Assembly: GCA_964546145.1 (NCBI GenBank)
Contig: CAZJIU010000033.1
Location: 1-22,311, forward strand
Reading direction: 5' to 3'
DNA length: 22,311 nt
DNA from: CAZAKO01 sp964546145
Lineage (GTDB): Bacteria; Fidelibacterota; UBA2242
In this document: positions 13,696-22,311 of the stretch, piece by piece
Numbering within the stretch: the first letter of the stretch is position 1
Layout of the letters: each line of letters begins with the position of its first letter
Made by a program: the position numbers and the translations under genes
The notes under the pieces: generated by a model
The model's input: only the letters and a program-made list of their open reading frames with translations
The model's database searches: none
Told to the model about the DNA's origin: nothing

Positions 13696-14895
13696 TCACA
13701 TTTTATTTGAAATCAATTTAATCGGAATAAGCTCTAAACCACTGAGTAACTCCAGCGATGCTCCGCCACCCGTGGATACATGAGTAACCTTATTCACCAA
13801 GCCAAATTTTTCCATCGCCGCGGCTGAATCGCCTCCACCAACTACCGTTATCGCTCCTTTCGCCGTAATATTAGCCAACTTCCGAGCAACGGATTCCGTG
13901 CCGGTCGAAAATTGCTGAATCTCGAAAATTCCCATTGGACCATTCCATAGAACTGTTTTACTTTTTTCCAGGATGTCGCAAAAAACCATCGTCGTGTCGG
14001 GACCAATATCAACCCCGATTTGATCAGCAGGCATCTTTTTAGTATCTACGACAGATGCAACGGCTTCTTCGTTTAATTCGGCAACAATGACCGTATCAGT
14101 CGGCAGATAGATTTTGCACCCAAATTTCTGGGCTTTTTCCAAGGTATCACGGGCAAGGCTAAGCTTATCCTCCTCAAGCATTGATTTGCCGATTTCATAG
14201 CCTTGGGCCTTTAAGAAGGTATAGGCCATACCGCCACCGATCAGAATATTATCAACTTTCCCAAACATCCGCTCAATAATCTCGATTTTACCGGTGACTT
14301 TAGCACCACCCAGTACTGCCGTATAAGGTTTCTTTGGAGTCTCCAGACAATCGGAAAGATAATGCAGCTCTTTCTCGAGGAGATACCCAGCAGCTCGCTG
14401 GTTGAAATGCTCCGCTACGCCCGCCATTGAGGCATGGGCGCGGTGACTCGTCCCAAAGGCATCATTAACATAGACCTCACCCAACTCTGCCAGCTGTGCT
14501 GAGAAATCCGGATCATTTTTTTCTTCAGCTGCATAGAACCGTAGATTTTCAAGCAGTAGAACTTCTCCCTCTTTTAAAGAATTCACCATATTTTTCACCG
14601 ATTCACCAACGCAGTCAGGTGCAAAAGTGACTTTATTAGTAATCAATGTACTAAGATGATCTGCCACCGGCTTCAGGCTATATTTAAGATTTTTCTCACC
14701 TTTTGGCCTTCCTAAGTGGGACATCAAGATAACCTTCCCGCCACTATTCAATAACTTTTTAATTGTTGGCAAGGCAGATCGGATGCGAAAATCATCGGCA
14801 ACCTGACGGTTCTCATCCAAGGGAACATTAAAATCAACTCGAACCAGAATCCTTTTACCCTTTACCTGCAAATCATCAACGGTTAATCTCGCCAT
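13696..14895 (-). CDS. pgk: Phosphoglycerate kinase
   Basis: 399 residues, the usual length. It makes ATP from 1,3-bisphosphoglycerate in glycolysis. N-domain substrate residues are visible in LVRVDFNVP (17-25) and MSHLGRPKG (58-66), then LLLENLRFY and VNDAFGTSHRAHAS. The C-domain shows VLGGAKVTGKIEII, VLWNGPMGIFE and the nucleotide-binding VVGGGDSAAAM and VSTGGGASLELL. AGGTG stands 6 bp ahead of the ATG. It is the first gene of the pgk-tpiA-secG-tRNA-Leu-TPR run; an 86-bp AT-rich gap separates it from comF and probably holds the promoter. Confidence 0.97.
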   Translation of the reverse strand: MARLTVDDLQVKGKRILVRVDFNVPLDENRQVADDFRIRSALPTIKKLLNSGGKVILMSHLGRPKGEKNLKYSLKPVADHLSTLITNKVTFAPDCVGESVKNMVNSLKEGEVLLLENLRFYAAEEKNDPDFSAQLAELGEVYVNDAFGTSHRAHASMAGVAEHFNQRAAGYLLEKELHYLSDCLETPKKPYTAVLGGAKVTGKIEIIERMFGKVDNILIGGGMAYTFLKAQGYEIGKSMLEEDKLSLARDTLEKAQKFGCKIYLPTDTVIVAELNEEAVASVVDTKKMPADQIGVDIGPDTTMVFCDILEKSKTVLWNGPMGIFEIQQFSTGTESVARKLANITAKGAITVVGGGDSAAAMEKFGLVNKVTHVSTGGGASLELLSGLELIPIKLISNKM

Positions 14896-14981
14896 ATTTC
14901 ACCTTTTTGTTAACTTATCAAAAACAACCTGAAATTTTACCTTTTTCCAGGCTATTATTCAAGAAAAAATAATCCATAAAT

Positions 14982-15665
14982 TCAAATAGGCGTGGCTACT
15001 GTTAAGCCGTAAATCCTCTGAATTCCGACCTTTTTTAAAAGCTCGGCAGCTGAATTCATGGTCGAACCGGTCGTCAAAACATCATCAATTAAAATGACAT
15101 TTTTGACTTTCGTTAGATCGACATTCTTTTTCACCGAAAAGGCATCCTGCATATTTTGATGGCGCTCTTCCGCGGTTAATTGGGTTTGGGTTACGGTATT
15201 CTTGATTCGTCTCAGAATATCCTTTCTGACTGGCAGCTGCAGCGATACGGCAAATCCTTCAGCGATATAGTCAGATTGATTATATCCTCTCTCTCGGAGT
15301 TTGATTGGATGTAAGGGAATCGGGATCAGCACCAAATCCAGCTCAGGAGGAATCATCGGTCGAACCTGAATACCGGCATATTTCCCCAAAGCAACTCCCA
15401 GTGACTTACAACCCTGATATTTCAAAGCATGAATCAGATTTTGAATCAATGGCCCAAAATTAAATACCGGGAATACTGCCTCGAGGTGCTCGGGAACCTG
15501 TTTAGCCTGAATTTCTAAAGGCGATAAAGGAATCATTTGTTCCCAACACTCTGGACATATTCCCGCTTGAAGCTCGTTGATTCTCTGGTTACAACCAGGA
15601 CATATCGGCGGGAAAAATAGATTTATTATTCCGCGACTTAAATCTTTAATAAAAGAGGATATCAT
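14982..15665 (-). CDS. comF: ComF-family phosphoribosyltransferase-like protein
   Basis: 227 residues from the ATG at 15663-15665, which has AAAGG at the right distance; an ATG at 15719 has none. It carries an N-terminal four-Cys zinc finger (C22, C25, C37, C40 in ICPGC and ICPEC) and a phosphoribosyltransferase-like fold with LIPIPLHPIKLRERGYNQ and the PRPP-type loop VILIDDVLTTGST (about 190-202). ComF proteins help process incoming single-stranded DNA in natural transformation; no other competence gene is seen here. It follows the GWxTD gene by about 100 bp. Confidence 0.92.
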   Translation of the reverse strand: MISSFIKDLSRGIINLFFPPICPGCNQRINELQAGICPECWEQMIPLSPLEIQAKQVPEHLEAVFPVFNFGPLIQNLIHALKYQGCKSLGVALGKYAGIQVRPMIPPELDLVLIPIPLHPIKLRERGYNQSDYIAEGFAVSLQLPVRKDILRRIKNTVTQTQLTAEERHQNMQDAFSVKKNVDLTKVKNVILIDDVLTTGSTMNSAAELLKKVGIQRIYGLTVATPI

Positions 15666-15768
15666 TATGCCTTTTCGATTCGATTGAAATCCGAACAAGG
15701 GCAATACAGAGACAATCATTAAGTAAACTAAAATCTTACCGGAGTACAGGTTATTTTTATCTCAGTTA

Positions 15769-17148
15769 TTAATATGTATCAAATGATGAGGATGATGAAG
15801 GAGACGGCGAAACCCAGCGCTCCCATTGATAATCCTGCAACTCGTTACGGCCAGTCGAATGGACTAACTCCATCTGCCCAAATCCGGTTTTATCCACAAA
15901 GACAAAGATAATTCCACCCTCGATTTCATAATAATGCCAAATCTGGTAAGGTTTAGCCTCAAGCGAGCTGGCGTGTCGTTCAATTTCCGATGGTGGACCA
16001 TAGACAAGATAAACCCGCCCCATGTCCGTCTTCCAGCCTTTTTGGCGAGAATTACTAAACTGCTCATTAACATACTGTAATAATCGCTCAAATTTAACTC
16101 TGGCTTCATTAATTGGAGTTGAAGGATCGGGATCTCGCTGACTCCAAAATTTTCTTAATATAGTGCGTTTACCGGTAATGTCCGACTTACGGAAGCTGCG
16201 GATTTCCGTATCATTTGCCATATACTTCAACGGTCCAAAAGCCTCATCCAGCTGCTCCTCATTTAGATTATCTAAATCATCGGCTAATGCCAGAGCTTGC
16301 ATATCTCTCAGATCATTTTTAACAATATAAAAACGTTTGGAAATATCCGCTGTCTGATCAGTATCCATATCCCGGGCAGAAATCATAAAATTGTATAAAC
16401 CAGAAGGCAAATTCTGAATATCAATACTCCCGATTTCCACCGCTGAAGTGCCGGGTTTTTTCTTGGTTTTCCACCCCAGGGTTATTTTATCATTGTTATT
16501 CAAATCCGTAATTGAATACTTGACCTGATAGTTACCAACCTTGGATGGATCGAATGACAGATTATATAATTCACAATAACCGAAAATTACCGGATGTTGT
16601 TCGCCATACAGATTGCCGGCATTAGGAATAATATCATAGCCGAAATATTTGCTGAATTTATTTTGGGTATTTGTTTTTGATACAGTACTGCTCAAATTAA
16701 TATCGCTTAGGCAGACAGATTTATCCGGAAAGGCACGTAGATTTGCATCAATTTCCTGGCGATAGGTTTTTTTAAGGATTAAGTCCATTACCAGAGCAAT
16801 TATTTTATATTTACCTTCAGGCATTGAAAAGGTCACAATGTCGGGTATCTTTTGAGTTTCGGTAATCTCAGTCAACTGGTCGATCCGATCAATAATACTC
16901 CATTCCTGCATACCTCGCACTGTATCATTAGAGGTAAAGGCGATCCGCACATAACCGTTAGATTGATAGCCCTCACCTTCTGGCGAAAATTGAAATAAAT
17001 TACGCGGAATCAGTAAATAGACTTCAACAATATCATTATTATCAGAACCGCGAAAAATCGCATAATCCAGATCAAATTCGGTTGCCCAAAGAACTGTAGT
17101 CGCCAGGAAGATTACAATCACAACCAAAAAATTTTGAATGCTTTTCAT
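15769..17148 (-). CDS. Exported GWxTD-domain protein
   Basis: 459 residues with a Sec signal (MKSIQNFLVVIVIFLATTV, cut near LWA). A long beta-rich region follows, then the C-terminal GWxTD domain: GWKTDMGRVYLVYGPPSEIE begins at residue 371. The family is named for this motif and occurs mainly in Bacteroidetes-like and candidate phyla; its function is not established. The C-terminus ends in a Ser-rich tail (SPSPSSSSSFDTY). The gene starts 2 bp after the smc stop, and its ribosome-binding site (GGAG) overlaps the end of smc, so it is read on the same transcript. Nothing in the sequence links it functionally to chromosome condensation. Confidence 0.88.
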   Translation of the reverse strand: MKSIQNFLVVIVIFLATTVLWATEFDLDYAIFRGSDNNDIVEVYLLIPRNLFQFSPEGEGYQSNGYVRIAFTSNDTVRGMQEWSIIDRIDQLTEITETQKIPDIVTFSMPEGKYKIIALVMDLILKKTYRQEIDANLRAFPDKSVCLSDINLSSTVSKTNTQNKFSKYFGYDIIPNAGNLYGEQHPVIFGYCELYNLSFDPSKVGNYQVKYSITDLNNNDKITLGWKTKKKPGTSAVEIGSIDIQNLPSGLYNFMISARDMDTDQTADISKRFYIVKNDLRDMQALALADDLDNLNEEQLDEAFGPLKYMANDTEIRSFRKSDITGKRTILRKFWSQRDPDPSTPINEARVKFERLLQYVNEQFSNSRQKGWKTDMGRVYLVYGPPSEIERHASSLEAKPYQIWHYYEIEGGIIFVFVDKTGFGQMELVHSTGRNELQDYQWERWVSPSPSSSSSFDTY

Positions 17149-17150
17149 AA

Positions 17151-20100
17151 TTACTCCATTTTTACCGATACTATCTGAGATATCCCATTCTCAACCATTG
17201 TAATACCATACATAACATCGGCAATATTCATAGTAGATTTGTTATGGGTTACAATAATGAATTGAGTTTTCTCAGAAAAAGTTTTAATTACATTGTTGAA
17301 ACGACGAGTGTTCTCATCATCTAACGGTGCATCTACCTCATCCAGAATACAAAACGGGCTGGGCTTGACCTGATAAATGCCAAAAAGCAAGGCAATCGCG
17401 GTAAGCGCCTTCTCACCGGCAGACAACATTTTCAGCGAACGCATCTTTTTCCCGCTAGGGCATGCCCAAATATCAATCTGGGCTTCCAGCGGATCACTAT
17501 CTCCAATCAACCGTATATCTGCTTCCCCACCCCCAAAAAAAATTGCAAATGTGGATTGAAAATTATGCTTAATTCGCTCAAATATTTCGACATATTGTTC
17601 GCGGGCAATATTATCAATTTGGAGGATTACCTCATTCAAACCTTTTTCCGACTTAATCAGGTCTTCGCGTTGTTCATTAAGAAAAGTAAATCGTGTGTTT
17701 TCTTCCTCATACTCCTCTCTGACCGCCATATTTACCATGCCGATCTGTTCCAGATTACGTTTATACCTCTCGACTGCCTGCCGGGCATCCGGTAAGGCTG
17801 GTAAATCCTGGGGCAGATTTTCCGGAATTAGGCGATTATACTTTTCTAACAAAATGGATTGAACTTCATTAATAGTCGCTTGATACCTCGACTTTTCCAA
17901 TTCTTGCTGATTAATCGAATTAGTGAGAATTTCCTTTGACTGCCGCAGTTGGTTCAGTTGATCGTTTAATTTCTGGATCTTATTACGCAGTTCCTGAAAC
18001 AAACCGTGAAAATCTGCAATATCTTTTTCGGCTGTTTCCACCTGCTGCTGACATTTAACAAATTTATGGCGATTGACTTCGATTGTCTGCTGGATTTCTG
18101 CCGCTTTATTTTCGGCAGTTTGAAGCTCCGCTTGAAAGGCAACTTTATTCTCGATTGCGCGCTTGGTACTTTTATTATTAATATCCAGAGCGTCAGCAAC
18201 ATTTCGATATTTATTTTCCAGATTAATCAGCTCAATGCGCTGGTTCTGCCGCTCGGAATTGAGCCGATCAAACTCATTTTTAGTCTTGTCCGCTAATTCT
18301 TTTTGAATGGCGATTTTGTCTTCCAATTTATTGATTGATTGATCCAGGTTGGACTTACCCGGATCAGCCTGNNNNNNNNNNNNNNNNNNNNNNNNNNNNN
18401 NNNNNNNNNNNNNNNNNNNNNNNNNNNNNNNNNNNNNNNNNNNNNNNNNNNNNNNNNNNNNNNNNNNNNNNATCAAACTGGTCATCTGAACAACAATAAA
18501 CATTTTGAAATAGAAAATCCCGCAGATTGGACATTGCCGGATCACAGCGAATGAAATCGGTTACGGGCTTTAAGATATCTTTTTTTATTCGAGTATCTTT
18601 TGCAATAGTAAAATTGGAATCCAAGGGAATGATTGAAACTCGCCCTTTTTCCTTCTCAGCCAAGTTCGCCAGAGTCGCGAGTGCCGCTTTCCGGGTGTCC
18701 GCTACCAGTAAACGGGAAATATCTTTGAGTACCGCCTCTACTGCGAGATAATATTTAGGTTCAACTGATAGTAAATCCGACAAAGCGCCGCGAATTCCTT
18801 GAAATTGATCGGGATGATCCAGGATATATTGCAAACCGGGATCAAATCCTTCATGAGATTGAATGATCCCGCTGTAGAATTGGATTTGATTATTTAGCCG
18901 ATCCAAATGCGATTCAACCTGCCGGCATTGATTCTGCTGTTCCTGTTGAATTTTGAGTAATTCGGAATGCTGATTTTCAACGCTTTCGAGCTGATTTCGG
19001 AAATCACCCAGGTCCTTCTGCAGTGATGTCATTGTCTGCCGGATTTGACTGATTTTAGATTCACTCTTTTGTTCGTTATCCCGATGCTCAGCCAGCTGCT
19101 TTTCAATCGAATTCAGTTCATTCTGACGCTGCTCGAGGTTATCCTGAAGATTACCAAAACTAACGCTATATTCGGCTTGTTGCTTTAGTAGTCCAAAGCG
19201 CTCCTCCTGGAGAGTCTGGATCGCTGAATTGATTTTGTTGAGCTGCTGTTCGATTTCCGAACCTTTAATCTCAAGAATTCGGAAAGATTCCCGTTTTTCT
19301 GCTAAATTCTGTTCTAGTTCAGTATGTTGCTCTTTAAGCTGGATTTCTTCCTGTCGATTTTCGGTAATTGTCTGGTCGCAGGATACAATATCTTTCTTCA
19401 AGCGGATTATCGTCTGCTGAATATTGTGAAGTTGTTCCGTTAAAACCAGTTCTTCAGTTTGATGCTTATTTCTTTGTTCGCGGATTACCGCCAATTCGTC
19501 GTTTTTAGCATTTAAAATTGTTTCCTGTTCATCAATCTGCTGTTGTTTGGATTTCCAGATTTCTTCCTGTTTTTCGAGATCTATAATAATTTTATCGAGC
19601 TTTTCACGGTCTAATTTCAAATTTGCTTTAATCGGCTGCAGATTAGCCTGGACATCGGCAACCTTGCGAGAGGCGAGTTGAACCTCCGCCTCGATTAATT
19701 TCTGGGTAATTTCCTGATATTGTTCAAAACGTTTCAATTGGCGACGTAAGTTTTTAACTTTGCTTTCAACCTCCGAGATAATATCATTCAAACGAACTAA
19801 ATCCTCTTTGGTGGCTTCGAGTTTGCGAATAGCTGCCTTGCGCTGCATGCGGTATTTATTAACCCCGGCAGCCTCCTCAAAAAGACGTTTTCGTTCCTCG
19901 GGATTTTCACTGAGAATATCTTCGATCATCTTTAATTCGATAATCGAATAAGCATTGGCGCCCATTCCGGTATCAATAAAAAGGTCAGTGATATCTTTCA
20001 GGCGGCATAAGTTATTATTAATAAAATACTCACTTTCACCATTGTGATAGACCCGCCGGGAAATCACGATATCGGCATAGGGCAAAGAAATCCTGCCCGT

Positions 20101-20361
20101 GACATTATGGATTGTCAGCGAAACTTCCGCCAGATTGAGAGGACGCCGCAGGGCCGTACCATTAAAAATAACATCCGAATTGCGATCGGCTCTGAGAATG
20201 CTGGTCTTTTGCTCGCCAATTACCCAACGAATGGCATCCACCAGATTGGTCTTACCACACCCGTTAGGACCAACAATAGTTGTTATCCCTTTCCCAAATA
20301 AAATTTCGGATTTCCTGGGAAAAGATTTGAAGCCGTAAAGAGAAAGTTTGGAAATGTACAT
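17151..20361 (-). CDS. smc: Chromosome segregation protein SMC (interrupted by an assembly gap)
   Basis: One gene in two visible parts. The N-terminal 630 codons (20361-18472) carry Walker A GPNGCGKT (31-38), the Q-loop region, a long coiled coil and most of the hinge (from GIRGALSDLLSVEPKYYLAVE on). The C-terminal 406 residues (18371-17151) hold the returning coiled coil, FFGGGEADIRL, the signature MLSAGEKALTAIALLFG, Walker B CILDEVDAPLDD and the THNKSTM switch. The parts are in different frames only because the gap is written as 100 N; a true gap divisible by 3 restores one frame. Visible length is 1,036 residues against roughly 1,150-1,190 for common bacterial SMC, so the gap is probably larger than shown. 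SMC forms a dimer that compacts and separates chromosomes. Confidence 0.95.
18372..18471. other. Assembly gap (100 N) inside smc
   Basis: Exactly 100 N between the hinge and the second coiled coil of smc. The flanking parts end and begin on codon boundaries, so an intact gene needs a gap length divisible by 3. Comparison with usual SMC length suggests something like 100-150 missing residues. Confidence 0.97.
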
Positions 20362-20479
20362 AAAATGTCGCTATCGAAATGTCACCGTAATATATTCAAT
20401 TCGGATAATAAAAGGTATACTGAATCTTGTTAGAGACTAATATTTTATGCCGTCAAAAATGCCAATCAGCCACAACAAA

Positions 20480-20827
20480 CTAACCTGGCGGCCAACTCAT
20501 TTTGCGCCCGCCAAATAGATGTAAATGAATATGCTCGACTTCCTGCCCGCTATCTCTTCCGCAGTTGAATACCAGGCGATAACCTGAGTCCGAGATGTTT
20601 TCATTCTTCGCTAGCTGATTTGCCGCTAGAACCATATTTCCCACCAATTCAGTATCGCTTTCTGTCAATTGGTTAATTCGATCAATATGGCGGCGCGGAA
20701 CGATCAGGATATGTACGGGAGCCTGCGGTCGAATGTCGCGAAAAGCCACCAGTTCATCATTTTCAAATACAAATTGGGTATTGAATTCACCAGCTGCGAT
20801 TTTACAAAAGATACAACCTTTCTCCAC
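20480..20827 (-). CDS. HIT-family (HINT-like) nucleotide hydrolase
   Basis: 115 residues. C5 and C8 (CIFCKI) with H48 are possible zinc ligands, as in HINT proteins. The DIRPQAPVHILIVPRRHI block and the catalytic histidine triad EHIHLHLFGG (H99, H101, H103) are intact. Such enzymes hydrolyse AMP-lysine-type or other nucleoside phosphoramidates. The start is GTG at 20825-20827, preceded by AGGAGAG. It follows rsmE by 14 bp; 118 bp separate its stop from smc. Confidence 0.93.
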   Translation of the reverse strand: MEKGCIFCKIAAGEFNTQFVFENDELVAFRDIRPQAPVHILIVPRRHIDRINQLTESDTELVGNMVLAANQLAKNENISDSGYRLVFNCGRDSGQEVEHIHLHLFGGRKMSWPPG

Positions 20828-20841
20828 TTATCTCTCCTACT

Positions 20842-21555
20842 TTAGAAATAGGCAATAATTTGATTTACGGCAGTAATGGCAGCCAGTTCGCTGCGCAAAC
20901 GATAAGGATGAACAGTCACCGGGATAAAATCCTTATCTATTGCCAGAGCTACCTCTTCCGGATGAAAGCCGCCTTCCGGCCCGATAAGAATCACCACACT
21001 GCTAATATTGGAATAATTCATCAGTGCTTTTTTTATCGGAATAGCATTGCTTTGTTCGGCAATCAGTTTAACTTGAATTGGTAAGAGATTCCTGAGCCAT
21101 TGATTAATTTCAATCGGTGGCTGAATCGAGGGTAAAAACAGGTTGCCACTTTGCTTCAGCGCCTCAAGGGCTATTTTTTGTATTCTGTCAAAATTGAAAT
21201 TTTGCTTAATCGAATGATTAGTAATCAGAGGAATAAAATGCCGAACACCCTGGCTGGTCAGCTCCCGAATCAGCAAATCCAGGGCTTTACTTTTAAGCAG
21301 ACCAAAGGCAACACTTATCTCGGTTACAACAGGATTTTGTACCGATTGAGTAGAAAGAATCTGGCATTCAGCAGAATTTTTAGTAATCTTCCTAATTTCG
21401 GCAGAGTAAACCACGCCCTTACCATTAAAAAGCCAAATCCGATCCCCAACCTTATGACGTAATACCTGAACACAATGTCGAAATTCGCCATTTTCCAGCA
21501 GTGCCAGATCAACGAGGATATGGTCAGGATTTACATAGAAGTAGTATTGATGCAT
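20842..21555 (-). CDS. rsmE: 16S rRNA (uracil1498-N3)-methyltransferase RsmE
   Basis: 237 residues of the SPOUT (trefoil-knot) class. The N-terminal PUA-like part includes HCVQVLRHKVGDRIWLFNGKG. The C-terminal knot includes GLLKSKALDLLIRELTSQGV, ALKQSGNLFLPSI, LIGPEGGFHPEEV (about 190-202) and LRSELAAITAV, where most family members read LR-x-ETA. The enzyme methylates U1498 of 16S rRNA. The ATG shares a base with the stop of the upstream membrane-protein gene (TAATG at 21553-21557). Confidence 0.94.
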   Translation of the reverse strand: MHQYYFYVNPDHILVDLALLENGEFRHCVQVLRHKVGDRIWLFNGKGVVYSAEIRKITKNSAECQILSTQSVQNPVVTEISVAFGLLKSKALDLLIRELTSQGVRHFIPLITNHSIKQNFNFDRIQKIALEALKQSGNLFLPSIQPPIEINQWLRNLLPIQVKLIAEQSNAIPIKKALMNYSNISSVVILIGPEGGFHPEEVALAIDKDFIPVTVHPYRLRSELAAITAVNQIIAYF

Positions 21556-22241
21556 TAAAATCTTTTTCCGATCCCAATCCTGAGCACCAATCCACTGAAA
21601 TCTTGCCTGCCGCTGTAATAATCCGAAGCATCGTTTCCCTCAGGAACACCATAAGGGGGAAGATCAATTTTTTGCTGAAAGCGCAGATATTCATAACCTA
21701 AGTAAACCGAGACCAGCGACCCGGGCCAATAGGAAAAATCCAAACCACCCCCGATTTCGACCGTTCCATTATACCAGACTTTGATATTTTTCATTCGATC
21801 CGAAAAATCCGGAATATTAGGCGGATCGAGGGCAATAAGTGGACCCGCATTCAACTGCAGAAAAGGACGAAATTCGTTCGCTAATTGATCTACAAACAAA
21901 ATCCGCTTATAACCCAAAAGGAGTGGAATGAAACTCAGGCGGGTCTTATCGGAGCGCTCAACCGCATAGTATCCATAAGGATCATAATACGGATCATAAA
22001 TCGGATAATCGTTCTTGCCCCGAATAAATATCAACTGGATGGTTGCAGTCAGGCGGTTGGAGGAGTTAATCGCCTTTTCGAAGAATCCTCCCAATCCTGA
22101 ACCATTATTAGTTTGTAAAAGTACCAAGCCTCCGAATTTGGCTTTGGGATCGTCAATACTGTACTTTTTCGGCTTTGCGATTAAGATTGAAGATACCAAC
22201 ATGAATAAGATAACAATGAAAAGTAAATGGGATTTTTTCAT
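21555..22241 (-). CDS. Probable outer-membrane beta-barrel protein
   Basis: 228 residues with a Sec signal (MKKSHLLFIVILFMLVSSILI, cut near AKP). After it come alternating hydrophobic and polar strands, a Tyr/Pro-rich loop (YPIYDPYYDPYGYY), and a last strand ending in Phe (VLRIGIGKRF), the usual terminal signature for outer-membrane barrel assembly. No enzyme motif is seen, and it could not be assigned to a named family. The ATG at 22239-22241 has only a weak AGAG ahead of it. It is translationally coupled to rsmE. The last 70 bp of the window hold no other feature that could be seen. Confidence 0.7.
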   Translation of the reverse strand: MKKSHLLFIVILFMLVSSILIAKPKKYSIDDPKAKFGGLVLLQTNNGSGLGGFFEKAINSSNRLTATIQLIFIRGKNDYPIYDPYYDPYGYYAVERSDKTRLSFIPLLLGYKRILFVDQLANEFRPFLQLNAGPLIALDPPNIPDFSDRMKNIKVWYNGTVEIGGGLDFSYWPGSLVSVYLGYEYLRFQQKIDLPPYGVPEGNDASDYYSGRQDFSGLVLRIGIGKRF

Positions 22242-22311
22242 AACTCTATTCTTTCAATTACCACTTTAAAATAGACAATCCATTTCTATAAAGCAATTGG
22301 GTTTTACAATC

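Noticed and set aside
17151..20361. Two separate or frameshifted smc genes
   Set aside because: The frame change coincides with the 100-N placeholder; both flanks end on codon boundaries and together give one SMC.
20362..20479. Promoter of smc with TTGACG on the minus strand near 20457
   Set aside because: The only -10 candidate at the right distance (TAACAA) is a poor match. A promoter in this 118-bp gap is plausible but cannot be pinpointed.

Overview
The window looks like chromosomal DNA from an uncultured, Gram-negative-like bacterium, probably of the wider Bacteroidetes/FCB sphere (Marinimicrobia, KSB1, Calditrichaeota and similar lineages). Support comes from a secreted GWxTD-domain protein, an outer-membrane beta-barrel candidate, many Sec signal peptides and moderate GC. 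The placement is inference; there is no rRNA or marker tree here. Two 100-N runs (1836-1935 and 18372-18471) show a draft, scaffolded assembly.

Left part (1-2577) is a tRNA-rich, repeat-rich zone. A minus-strand block holds a family-2 glycosyltransferase, a small multidrug-export family membrane protein, tRNA-Pro(CGG), and directly behind that tRNA a GIY-YIG nuclease-like reading frame with no start codon of its own. On the plus strand lie tRNA-Gly(GCC), tRNA-Gln(CTG) and tRNA-Glu(CTC). Behind tRNA-Gly sits the most unusual feature of the window: an 83-bp tandem array in which every unit carries an exact copy of the 3' 27 nt of tRNA-Gly plus a TCCCGAC/GTCGGGA palindrome. Related palindromes lie inside the GIY-YIG frame behind tRNA-Pro.

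2578-4474 (+) encodes a plant-type glucuronokinase homologue followed by a GalU-type nucleotidyltransferase, a likely two-gene route from free glucuronate to UDP-glucuronate. 4476-5262 (-) is a PGPGW-type membrane protein overlapping a TerB-like protein. 5438-6712 (+) is a secreted bleomycin-hydrolase-like C1 cysteine peptidase.

6742-11019 (-) is a tight run: nnr (NAD(P)HX repair), vanZ-like, recN and a nitroreductase. 11129-14895 (-) is pgk, tpiA, secG, tRNA-Leu(GAG) and a secreted TPR protein, closed by a clear intrinsic terminator. 14982-20361 (-) carries smc (broken only by an assembly gap), a GWxTD protein and comF. 20480-22241 (-) carries an outer-membrane protein, rsmE and a HIT hydrolase.

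Most of the window is housekeeping in co-directional, overlapping operons. The tRNA-linked repeats are the part not explained by standard annotation.
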